Translations under genes and position numbers: made by a program
Assembly (NCBI GenBank): GCA_027943335.1
Contig: BSBK01006394.1
Coordinates: forward strand, 682,001 to 746,000
Origin: Chamaecyparis obtusa
Lineage: Eukaryota; Streptophyta; Pinopsida; Cupressales; Cupressaceae
Length of the DNA stretch: 64,000 nucleotides
Direction of reading: 5' to 3'
Notes under the pieces: generated by a model
The model's input: only the letters and a program-made list of their open reading frames with translations
What the model was told of the DNA's origin: nothing
Database searches by the model: none
In this document: piece after piece, positions 31,509-42,373 of the stretch
How the letters are laid out: each line of letters begins with the position of its first letter
How positions within the stretch are numbered: position 1 is the first letter of the stretch

Positions 31509-32207
31509 ATGGGAAATTGTTTGATCAAAGAGAAGGCAGGAAAATCAAATTTGGATCAGAGAAGTAGCGGAGACCCTAGCCTTTGGATTATCCCGATTAT
31601 AGCTAGAACTCTTGTCTATGCTTCAGGTGCCAAATGTGTTCCATTAGGAAGAAATCCCCTTGATCTTCTCACTAGACACTCTGCAAGGAATTGTCATTTT
31701 TTTTCCAGGGAAAAATTGTTTCCAATCTCTATGAAATTTGGAGGAAGGTTCCCTAAAAATGGCTAGCATAAGTGTTAATGCGACCAAATCCCTCCATCAG
31801 GACTTTACCAGGAAAAAAGCTTCAAGAGAAAATCAGGGCAACCTTGAGAGGAATAAAGAGAAGGTGGGATTCACCCAACATCCTCAAGATAGGGAAAACC
31901 TAGCAGTCGCTAAAATAAATAGAAACCCTCAAATCTATCAAGGGAACAACAATAAAATGATAAGACCAAAGCCATCTTAGGTAATAGGATAGGACACATC
32001 ACTCTCTGCTATGGAAGACAAAATCACCATTGAAATTTCTAGTGGAATCATAGAAAATACGCAGTGCCACTACCGAAATATGGGATTTTTGTGAGGTAGT
32101 TTGGCTTGGGGATCCATGTCGAAGAAGCAGTGAAATGGTTCCAAGCGACCTTCAAGGGCAAGGTAGGTATTTTCATCCTTACTAGAGATTTTCTTTATGT
32201 TGATTGT
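31509..32207 (+). pseudogene. LINE ORF1 (DUF4283-like), 5' part
   Basis: From about 31740 the plus strand encodes a lysine/asparagine-rich stretch (SRENQGNLERNKEKVGF), and from about 32090 a DUF4283-like segment: EEAVKWFQATFKGKVGIFIL then TRDFLYVDC, ending at the Gypsy insertion. The same frame resumes at 35500 after the element. DUF4283 is the RNA-binding ORF1 domain of many plant LINEs. Frameshifts occur near 31980-32100. Confidence 0.6.
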
Positions 32208-32341
32208 TGATGAAGGGTGCTCCCCTTAATACCAAAAACACATAATAGAAACAAAGAAACAACAACAACAACAATATGCAAGAACAAAAATATTTTTGGG
32301 TGATTCAAGATTGCTCTTACACCCAGGATGCTCCTACATCA
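32208..32341 (-). repeat. 3' LTR of the chromovirus (134 bp)
   Basis: On the minus strand: TGATGTAGGAGCATCCTGGG ... GGAGCACCCTTCATCA. It contains a (GTT)n run and AATATTTTTG. It matches 35364-35494 almost base for base apart from one GTT unit and a few substitutions. Confidence 0.93.
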
Positions 32342-32384
32342 GACACCCTGGGTAACTTGAGAAGTGACCCCATCACGTCTCAGG

Positions 32385-34870
32385 TGTGTAGAGGAAAACC
32401 AAGGTGGTTAACCTCCTCCTTTGTCAGCCACGATGAATCTTCAACAAGTCATCCTTTCCACTTGACCAGATATTCTTCATATGTCCTGTTCCTTATGCTT
32501 CTGCCAACATGACTATCCAGTATGTCTTCAATCTCCTTGATATCTAAATTGGTTGTTGGAATACTCCACTGTGCTGTTGTGATCTCATCTTCAACACCTC
32601 CCTCGTGATACTCTGTCAGATTTGAAATGTTAAACACTGGTGAAATATTCAGCTCAATAGGCAACTCAACCTCATATGCATTTCCTGAATCATGCTTCTT
32701 CAATATCTTACATGGCCCAAACTTCTTCATTTTCAATTTGTTATATGTACCAACTGGAAATTGCTCCTTCCACAAATGAACCATGACTTCATCTTCAACC
32801 TAAAATTCCTTATGCCTCCTTTTCACATCTGCCTTAGCCTTATACTGCTCATTCATCTTGGTAATATGCTTCCTCACCTCCTCATGGATGTTCTTCAAGT
32901 GTTCTACAAAATCCTCAGCTTCAGCACTACTTATTTCTCTGTTATCTATCTTTCTCAACTCAGATGCATTTCTGGGACTACTCTCATATACAATCTAGAA
33001 TGGTGATTTACCAGTGCTCTTGTTGACAGAATTATTATATGCAAATTCTGCCTATGGTAAAATCAAATCCCATCATGTTGGCTTATCTCCAACCAAACAT
33101 CTCAACAAATTTTCCAAACTCCTATTCACCACCTCTGTCTATCCATCAGTCTATGAATGATGTGATGAACTAAACTTCAAATCTATCTTCAACTTCTTCC
33201 ACAATGTACGCCAGAAATATCCAACAAACTTAGTGTCCCTATCTGAAACTATACTCTTTGGCAAACCATGTAGTCTCACCACTTCTTTGAAAAATAATTC
33301 TACTACATGAACAACATCATTAGTCTTTTTGCAGGGAATAAAAGGTGCCATCTTTGAAAATCTGTCAACTACCACAAAAATTGAGTCATGTCCCTGCTGT
33401 GTCCTTGGTAAACCAAGAACAAAGTCCATACTGATATCCTCCCAAGGCTTCTCTGGTACAGGTAATGGCTGATACAGCCCTGTATTCTACTTCACTCCTT
33501 TCGCCATCTGACATACTCTGCAACTCTGTACAAACTTCTTGACATCTTGCTACAACTGTGGCCAATAATAATTCTCACTAACCAAAGCAAAGGTTTTATC
33601 ACGACTAAAATGTCCAGCCAATCCTCTGCTATGCTTCTCCTTGATGAGATTCTCCCTAATAGAACTTCTTGGAATGCACAACTGACTCCCTCTGAATAGC
33701 ATATCATCCCAAATGATGAAATCCAGCCACTTCATCCTGTCTAGAGTAACAGGTTCTTTACAAGCTTTCCATGCTTCACCAAAATCAGGATCCTCTGGAT
33801 ACAAATTATTGAGTTCCTTGAACCCAACCACCTCAATCTACATCTCTGTCAGTAATAGTTGCCTTCTGCTAAGAGCATCTGCAACTCTATTAGACTTTCC
33901 ACTCCTGTGTTTCAAAACAAATGTATAACTCTGCAAAAACTCAACCCATTTCAAATGCCTTTGATTCAACTTTCCTTGACTATTCAAATATTGCAAAGCT
34001 TGATGATCAGTATACAAAACAAACTCCTTAGGAAGCAGATAGTGTCTCCACTTCTTCAATGCCTGAACTATAGCATAAAATTCCTGATCATAAATAGAAT
34101 ATTTTCTCTTTGCATCATTCAACTTCTCACTGAAATAAGCAATAGGTTTACCTTCTTGACTCGTAACAACTCCTACTGCAATACCACTAGAATCACAGTC
34201 TACTTGAAACACCTTATTAAAATCAGGAAGTGCTAAAATAGGTTGTTCTGTAACCTTTTGTTTCAACAGTTTAAAACTCTTATCTGCCCCATTAGTCCAC
34301 TTGAACTCTTTTCTATCCCCCTCATTGTTTCAATCAAGGGTCCACAAATACTGCTAAAATTTTTGATAAACTTTTTGTAAAAACTAGCCAAACCATGAAA
34401 AGATCTTACCTTAGTAGCACTCCTTAGAGTAGGACATTCAAGGATAGCATGTACCTTCTCTGGGTCCATTTTTAGACCTTCTGCTGAAACTAAAAATCTC
34501 AAATACACTAACTCTTTCTTCACAAAACTGCACTTCTTCAAATTAATCAATAATTTCTCATCTCTTAACTTCTCAAACACCATACGAATATGCATCATAT
34601 GCTCTTCCAATGTCTTACTAAAGATCAAAATATCATCTAGGTACACAATGACAAACTTACCCAGAAATTCTTTTAGAACCTCATTCATGAGCCGCATGAA
34701 AGTGCTTGGTGCATTGGTTAGCCCAAAAGGCATGACTAACCACTCATATAGTCCTTCCTTTGTCTTGAAGGCAGTCTTCCATTCATCTCCTTCTCTGATC
34801 CAAATCTGGTGATATCCACTCTTCAGATCTATCTTTTCCTCTTCTATTTTGCTCTAATTGAATCTCTTGC
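32385..34870 (-). pseudogene. chromovirus pol: RT, RNase H, integrase, chromodomain
   Basis: [22 protein letters not shown] (about 34840), [20 protein letters not shown] and [14 protein letters not shown] (YLDD, about 34640). RNase H: VFQVDCDSSGIAVGVVTSQ, VLYTDHQALQYL and VADALSRRQ (34266-33838). Integrase: HSRGLAGHFSRDKT, a CRVCQ-like zinc site (about 33500), [20 protein letters not shown] and [19 protein letters not shown]-terminus: FGPCKILKKHDSGNAYEVEL and the chromodomain IEDILDSH..EEYLVKWKG, then a stop and a readable EDSSWLTKEEVNHLGFPLHT. Several stops make it inactive. Confidence 0.9.
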
Positions 34871-35262
34871 CACCAGATCTTCGCATGACCCTTCAGTTTG
34901 GCCTTCGTGAATTTGACCCTACCAGGATCCTCAATATCTTCATACTCAAAATATTCTTCACATTCATTGATCTAGTCGATCAACTCCTCTGGGTTAAGAT
35001 TTCCTGAAAATGTAGGAACCTCAATCTTAGGTCTTTTTTCGATCTTAGAAATGGCTTGGAAAATTCTTTCTTCCTCCTGGTTCACAACTTTGACTTCTCC
35101 TTCTTGATCTTCTTCTTCGGCTTCATCCTTGCTTTTGTCTCTGACATTAAGATTCATTCCTCTGCGAATCTCCTCTTGCAATGCTCGCACTTGTCTCTGG
35201 AGCGCTCTAACCTCAGGTGTTACAACACCAGCTCTTCCACCACGTTCCCTTCATGGAGGCAT
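34855..35262 (-). pseudogene. chromovirus gag, N-terminal part
   Basis: ATG near 35262 is followed after three codons by TGA. The frame then encodes RALQRQVRALQEEIR (coiled-coil like), an acidic linker, and KIEVPTFSGNLNPEELID with stop INECEEYFEYEDIEDPGRV and [20 protein letters not shown], the Gypsy gag core. It runs straight into RT sequence at about 34855. Confidence 0.8.
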
Positions 35263-35363
35263 TTTTGTGATGCGCGCTGAAACCCTAACCATGATCCTAG
35301 TGCAAACTGCCTCACAGTCGGTGATCTGTTTACACACTCAGGAACTCCTGCTCTGATACCACT

Positions 35364-35494
35364 TAATGAATGGTGCTCCCCTTAATACCAAAAATACATA
35401 ACAGAAATAGAGAAACAACAACAACAATATGCAAGAACATAAATATTTTTGGGTGATGCAAGATTGCTCTTACACCCAGGATGCTCCTACATCA
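35364..35494 (-). repeat. 5' LTR of the chromovirus (131 bp)
   Basis: It is the partner of 32208-32341. The inner end reads TTCATTA (CA changed to TA) two bases before the primer-binding site. Such short LTRs must still hold promoter and polyadenylation signals; I see no clear TATA box. Confidence 0.92.
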
Positions 35495-35499
35495 ATTGT

Positions 35500-35720
35500 A
35501 GTAGTGTTAACTTGAAAAATAAATTTTTATATGGTAAATCGCCATGCTTTAGAGGTCATGATTTTAAATTTATAGACTGGAAATCAAATTTTGATCCCAA
35601 GAGCCTTAAGGAATTTAAGGTAGACAAGGAAATTCTTCTCCCTGACCTTCCATTAGAACTCTTTAGTAAGGAAACTGTCAGATGAATAGGTAACCAGCTA
35701 GGTACTTTTGTAGGATATGA
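35500..35720 (+). pseudogene. LINE ORF1 (DUF4283-like), 3' part
   Basis: It continues the piece that ends at 32207: [49 protein letters not shown], stop (TGA where Trp is expected), [12 protein letters not shown]. The pattern NFDP...LPLELF...IGNQLG is the DUF4283 core. It breaks off at the (AT)n tract at 35723. Confidence 0.7.
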
Positions 35721-36481
<761 letters not shown>

Positions 36482-36820
36482 TAGGGCAACACAGAGAAAG
36501 AAAGTGAAATAGTTGTCAATAATGAAGATAGACACAAGGATAACAGTGAGGAGAATGACTCATCAAATGATGTCAAAAGATTGGAGGAAGAAGTGAATGT
36601 TATTACTGATCACTCATGTGATGTAGTGGTTGAGGATCTAATGGAACAATGCTCATGAGTAGATGTTTGATAGTTGTGCTTAGTATGAAGTTGCATTCCT
36701 CAAAAAGGCAAGATATAGTTTCAATTGTACTCGATACTTTTAAGATTAATATGTTGACACAATCTCCATATTCATAGTCTATTTTAGGGTAATTTCAAAC
36801 CCTGATATACAAATCACCAT
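36482..36820. other. no gene recognised; short acidic open stretch
   Basis: The plus strand reads an acidic stretch (NEDRHKDNSEENDSS) up to a stop at about 36657. It may belong to the LINE ORF1 interrupted at 35720, but I cannot show continuity. Confidence 0.3.
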
Positions 36821-37060
36821 TCATGGGGCCATTTTTTCTTCATAGTATTGTACAAGGTCATCACTAATATTTAACGTGACTATCATTTCTACTCTAGAAT
36901 TGGCTAGGTCAACACGTATTACTTTATGTGTTATGTTCACTCTGTCCAGTGGAGCTTTGTATACAATGAGGATATCCCTTTCAAACGTGTTCTTGACTTT
37001 TCTTGAATTTAAGTCTTCAATGGACATAGAGTTAAGATTCTTTACTTTTGACCTGCACAA
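36821..37060 (-). pseudogene. unrecognised exon-like ORF
   Basis: A minus-strand frame of 79 codons ends in TGA at 36821. It starts just after a good splice acceptor-like TTTTGTGCAG (about 37057) and reads fluently (ILIVYKAPLDRVNITHKV, IVTLNISDDLVQYYEEK). Its look is that of a terminal exon or the 3' part of an element protein. I do not recognise the family. It lies about 300 bp downstream of the endonuclease remnant on the same strand. Confidence 0.4.
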
Positions 37061-37359
37061 AATATGACAATATTATTTTAATATTTGTAGCTCTAATTAA
37101 TGTACACTAAATAGAAATGAGGCAAGTCAATCACATCATTGTTGTTTTTATCTTGCTTTATTTATGTTTATTTTCCAACGGATTTTCTTCCTTCCATTTT
37201 TGTGATGTAAAAATTGTAGAGTGTTGCACTGTGATATTGAAATGTAGTACTCAGTTTGCATGGAAGAATGCACTATTTGTGAATTATGATAGCATGATTG
37301 TAAATATGGGGGTTATTATATTTGTATTTCTCGATGTGTTTGTTAGTAGTTTGGATTTG

Positions 37360-38097
37360 AACAATATTATGAGTGGGATGGAACTTTATAAAATTAGCAA
37401 GATAGTTAGCCCAATATGCCTCTATTTTGTAGATAAAGCAAATATTTGTACTCAAATTAGACTAAATGCACAATCAATTAGTGGCTTGTTTTCATTAAGT
37501 GATTGGAAAAACAATAAATTTATTTTGTGGTTTTGCATATATCTTTTAAGGATTTCTTTCTTCTATTTTATGTGGACATATTGATATTGAAATCTCCTAA
37601 AATGTACAAAGTATTAATTAAATTAACATGTGTGATTAATCTATTAATATTGCTAGAAAATTCTACAATGGGAGCATTAGATTTTGCATAAATATTACAA
37701 ACATTGAGCTCATTGCTTGCAATAATTGTTGTTATCATGATGGCTTCAATTTTGTTATTTTATGTTGTTTTATTTTTTATACTAACAAGTGTTTTAGTTA
37801 AAGTCATTATACCATGTATTTTATGAGCATTGAAGTTATTAAAATGTTGAAGCCGAATGTCTATTTCAAGGGGGTGCATGTGGACCTCTTGTAAACACAA
37901 TATGTCATATGAAATTATATCATAGTCATTGATAATTTCATTAGTGTGGATCTTTAAGTTACATGTGTTTAGTGTACATAAAAGCATGTTTGATATGTTA
38001 TAAGGACAAATAGTATCATTCTCAAATTTTCATTTTAAATTTGATTCTAGGCAAGACATTTCTTCTTCTTCCAGTGAACCCCATTTTTCCATTATTT
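37360..38097 (-). pseudogene. EEP-type endonuclease remnant of non-L1 type
   Basis: The minus strand, with two or three stops and a frameshift, reads MLLCTLNTCNLKIHTNEI, DYDIISYDILCLQEVHM (conserved L-Q-E), ELNVCNIYAKSNAPI, LYILGDFNIN (about 37597-37580; G-D-F-N active-site motif) and CFIYKIEAYWANYLANFIKF (S-D-H region decayed). This is the exonuclease-endonuclease-phosphatase fold. The start LNTCNLKIH...DILCLQE differs from L1 WNVRGL and recalls endonucleases attached to Helitron-like (Helentron) helicases or other LINE clades. No helicase or RT was seen nearby. The 155-codon plus-strand frame at 37117-37584 is antisense to it. Confidence 0.5.
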
Positions 38098-38499
38098 AGA
38101 GATCAAAACTAATCTAGAAATCCTACAAACAAATAGTACTCTCTCACAACCAATCTCAATAGCTCTTCTAAGGTATTCACACTCAAACATGTTATTACTC
38201 TCAAAAAGTCCTTGGAAATTCTATATTAAAGACTAACTCATATGAGAAGACAATATACAAAATAAATAATCCATTTGATAATCAAGTGAACATTACTTCT
38301 AAAATAATTCACCTATTGAGTAGACTGAGAGTTGGAAACAAGATCAGCATGAGCATACAACACCAAGAAATAAAACTTACAATAAATGGAAATATTATCT
38401 TGAAGTAGATAATGGATTCAAATCCATATCCATGTGTAGGCTCCTTAGTATTTTTTTTGAAATCGTCATCAGAGGGTAACCATATCAACACATGATTCC

Positions 38500-38733
38500 A
38501 AAAATATGAGATCTCATAAATTCACTAAAGTCTCTCTAGTCTCCATGAGCATCCACCAAAGAATCCATGCCAACTTCAAATGTAACCATGCAAAATCATG
38601 AAGCTTCAATAAAAAATGATTAATACTCCAAAGAGAACCAAAAAGACCATTGTAAAAGTTTCAAAAATTATATATCAAGAACGTATCATGACATCAAAAT
38701 CCAACATCTCCTAAAGGGAAGATCACGTACTCT
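38500..38733 (+). repeat. about 290-bp tandem repeat, unit A (left part)
   Basis: It shares CTTCAAATGTAACCATG (38574), AAATCATGAAGCT, ATCATGACATC and CTCCTAAAGGGAAGATCA with units B and C at 49.9-50.5 kb. The Gypsy element at 38734-49821 inserted within it, and the unit resumes at 49822. Confidence 0.8.
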
Positions 38734-39926
38734 TGTAATACCCCAAAAATGGGCTATAAGTTCATTAACCTCTTATATCGACACATCGAATGAAATCGAC
38801 ATCGAAGTCCTAACCAAAGGCACATCTGAACATCATCGAATCCTAATTTATTATCATAAATTCTGCATTGGGGAATATTCCTAGCAATATTCCCAATTAT
38901 CATAATTATCTTTAATTTAATGATTATTTGGCAATAAATCCTATTTATCCTAAAGTTTGATTAATTGAATATTCTCAATATTTAATTAATTAGATTTAAT
39001 ACTGCCACTTTATTATTTAATTGAATTTAATTCTATTTATTCCTAAATTGTATTATTTAATTTTGACAATAAATCCAAAATCCTATGAATAATTGATTAA
39101 ATTCTTATTTAATTAATTAAAGCAAGTTGTCAATTTTTAATAATATTATTTTTGAATAAAAGTTTGAAAAATAATTGATTAACCCATAAATCAATTGTTT
39201 TATTTTTCAAAATTAGTTAAGTTGGATATAAATCACTTTATTATTAAATTAATCCATAAATAAAATATGCACAATCAAGAAAAGCAGACAACTATCAATT
39301 ATCAATTAAAGCTAAACTCTATTTTGAGTTGAACTCTGCTTTTGCATGTTTTTGTGAGTTAATTCTTCTTTATTTAAAAATAACTCAAAAATCAACCTGA
39401 GTTATTTGAGTGATTTATGGCTTTCTTCTATGCATCCTCAAAGCCCTGGATTTATATAAATTAAGGCTTCAGCTCATTTCAAATCATCCACAAGAATTGT
39501 ATAATCACGCTGCCGAATTGGAGACTGAAGAATCATCTTTGCAAATCCAAGCTTTGTGAGATCAATATTGCATAGTTTTTCATATCATATTAGTTTTCAT
39601 TTGTTAGATCATTTAGCATATCATAGCATATCAGTTTTTCATATTAGATCAATTTCATATCAAGTTTTATCATCTTATTTGCATCTAAAATTCAAAAAAA
39701 TAAGATTAATTGCATTCATTTCATATCTAGATTCTGCATTCAAATCCTTCGTTTAGGTGTCGTCAAGGTCATTGATCTCGGTATAATCTAAGAATTCACA
39801 CTCGCATCTATTAGAAGGCAGTAATAGTTTAGTTTTTCAATTATTGCACAATTTTGATTTTTACTAACCTCTAATGTTTTACTGAAGTGTTGTGTCTACA
39901 GATCAGGTACAAAATTCACACACACA
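38734..39926 (+). repeat. 5' LTR of the 11.1-kb Gypsy
   Basis: It begins TGTAATACCCCAAAAATGGG and ends AATTCACACACACA. The TATA box TATATAAA is at 39453-39460, so R starts near 39485. It is very similar to the 3' LTR, differing by scattered substitutions and a few indels. Confidence 0.95.
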
Positions 39927-39930
39927 TTTA

Positions 39931-39948
39931 TGGCACCCACCATGGAGC
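39931..39948 (+). other. primer-binding site of the 11.1-kb Gypsy
   Basis: TGGCACCCACCATGGAGC follows the 5' LTR after TTTA. It resembles the TGGCGCCCACCGTGGGGC-type site of plant Tat-like Gypsy elements, with C-to-T style decay. The exact tRNA is not assigned. Confidence 0.65.
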
Positions 39949-42373
39949 AACCCACCTTTACATGCTGGTTTTGGTTTTTTTTTTGAGCTAACTCCCTTGT
40001 GCAGATTTACTTGGAGACTAAAACCCTAAATTTTCAAAGATTTAATTTTATCTCCCAAACGGCTTCGAGTTTTGGTTTGAAATTTTTTTTCAAGTTGGAG
40101 ACATATTAGGGAAGCTTCGATAAAAAATTTAGAATCTTCTAAGATGTTTTGAATTTTTAATAATTTTTTATTTATTTTTCATAAATAATTCATTTTCGGT
40201 GCAAATCATCATATTTTTTAGAAATTTTTACAATTTTGAAAATCTCTTTAAATTATACAGGGGGTCCATTCTTTGTGTTTTAAATTTGGATGCAATATAA
40301 TAGCTCAAATAGTCAATTTACAAAAACTAGTCTATTTTGGTAAAATGGGTCTCTAGGGCACAAATGAAGAGATTTTTCTAAAAATTTTACATTTTTTGAA
40401 AGCTCTCTATTTTTTAGTAGGGGTCTCTATTTTGCATTTCTATTTTTCTAGCCGAAATCATATCAAAAAAATTAGATCTTGTTGACTAGGTCAAATGCAA
40501 CAAAAAAAATAAAATTTTTGTGATGGGTATGCACTTATTTTTCATATGATTCAATGCATTATATGAGTTGTCATTTGGATTATTTGCTAGTTATTATTGC
40601 TCCTAACAATTGGTTTTTAGATCTAACCCTAGGGTTTGCATAAGTTGAATATACCTTGCATATCTTGTTTGCTTGTTTGCTTGTTGGAGAGTTCGTGGCT
40701 TGCTTGCATGGAAAAGCTCAACAAAAATTGCTAAAACATGTAAAATCTACTAAGCGTGTTGCGAGGAACTCAGGTATTCTATTACATCTGATAACACTTC
40801 ATTTTGGGACATAAAACATACTCTCTTATGTCAAGCTTGTGTGACTTTTCTTGCTTTCATATCACAAACTTCATTTGGGCTCTAAAAATGAACATAGATT
40901 TTGCTTTCAGCATCTTTGTTACACATAGTAAATAGACCCTATGAACACTATTTGTGGCACTTGAGAGAGCGAGTTTTTAATGAAACTCTTCTCAATGAAG
41001 GAACCCTTGTAGGTAGGGAGGATACTGAGGGAGTCTCACATTCCACTAGATCCATGTGTCTTCAACTTTTGATCGATGCATTCTCTCTCCGGAGAGGTTG
41101 ATAGATCATAAGGGGTTGACATCATAGATCTTTGTAAGATAATCTTGGTCTTAGTGTGTCAGATTAATCTATCTACTTTGTTTGGGTTAAAAGTGAAAAG
41201 GCTAGAGGATTATGCTCTACTCCCTTTTTGGGTAGTAACAGAAACTCAAATCCTTGAATCTAGAACCAGTCTCCATGTGGTATATTTTGTGAGTCACCTT
41301 TAGAGAGGGTTAACCATAGTGGACATTCCCTTAATTGGGTCAACCACATGGATGGAACCTCAAGCGGTAATAGCCATTTTCGCCATGGTAGTGACAGTCG
41401 CTATATAAATGTCCTTATGGAAGAAATCTTCACAGGTGTGGTCTCTTGTTGGGTTGTCAGATCTCCCTAGCAGCTCCTGATTGATTAAATTCTCGAACTG
41501 TGTTAAAACCCTGGTGCATCAGGATTAGAGTTCACCCTCTTGGATCATAAAAGTTGCAGAGTCAGACCATTACTACAAACCCTAGTGAGGCCAATTTTTT
41601 ATTTTCTAGGAATATGTGCATTATTGAAAAACTTTTTGGAACATACACAAGTAGTATTTCTAGGGATTAGCACAATAAGTCACTATTGCTTGTTCATGTG
41701 CAAGGTTTCTTTTGCCCTTGTTCATTGTTTTTAGATGATTTCTTGCTCCCCTTGCTTGCTATTTTGCATGCTTGATATCTACTTGGTTACTTGAGATAAA
41801 CTTTTACACAGATCTTCAAAAACTGGACAGAAAAATTTGCAAACAAACTGATACTGAAAAATTAAAAAATTGCAAATCTGAAGCAAAAATCCTTTCTGGT
41901 GTCAAAAGTCATCCTAAAATTTCAAAACTCGTATCAAAGCCAAAGTCAAAGTTGTTAGAGGTTGGTCAGATTTGTCAAAAATCTAGTTTTTACAGCCTAT
42001 TTCCAGAATTTGTCAAACAAATCACTGTGTCAGGAATAGAGCAGCAACTACTGAGAATCTAATCATTTTCCTAAAGTGGCCTTTTGAATCCAATTTAGCC
42101 TTATGTTTAATCGATTTGAGTCTTTATCATCTTGTGTCAAAACCTTGTCATAACTATCAATCTTCAATCAATCATCAAAACGGCTAAGTGATGTGAACTC
42201 GTGTCTGCTATCTTTTGGGAATCTACCCATACATGTAGGGCACAATCTCCTTCATTTACATCTAATCCAAGCTTCAATCAACCAAACCTTGACAAGGTTG
42301 CATCATTTGATCTTCTTGAATCAATTTGTTCTTCACTTGTCTTCATCTTGTTCTTTTGTTTCACCCAAGGTTA
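39949..42373 (+). other. untranslated leader of the 11.1-kb Gypsy
   Basis: About 2.4 kb without a convincing frame; the plus-strand frame at 41772-42062 (96 codons) has no known domain. Long leaders are usual in this group of Gypsy elements. Confidence 0.55.

Larger units (their letters stand above)
32208..35494 (-). mobile_element. Ty3/Gypsy chromovirus with very short LTRs and an internal deletion
   Basis: A 3,287-bp element is flanked by ATTGT (32203-32207 and 35495-35499). Its LTRs are only 134 and 131 bp. TGGTATCAGAGC (minus, 35361-35350) is the primer-binding site next to the right LTR. Coding order right to left: gag, RT, RNase H, integrase, chromodomain, which is Gypsy order. The gag N-terminus passes directly into the RT near 34855, so gag's end, protease and the RT start are deleted. 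It sits inside LINE ORF1. Confidence 0.93.

Noticed and set aside
31509..31766. 85-codon ORF as an independent gene
   Set aside because: It lies at the start of the LINE ORF1 remnant, in a frame without recognisable domain, and its composition fits LINE-derived sequence.
37117..37584. 155-codon plus-strand ORF with hydrophobic segments
   Set aside because: It is antisense to a recognisable endonuclease remnant; its hydrophobic look is the complement of that coding sequence.
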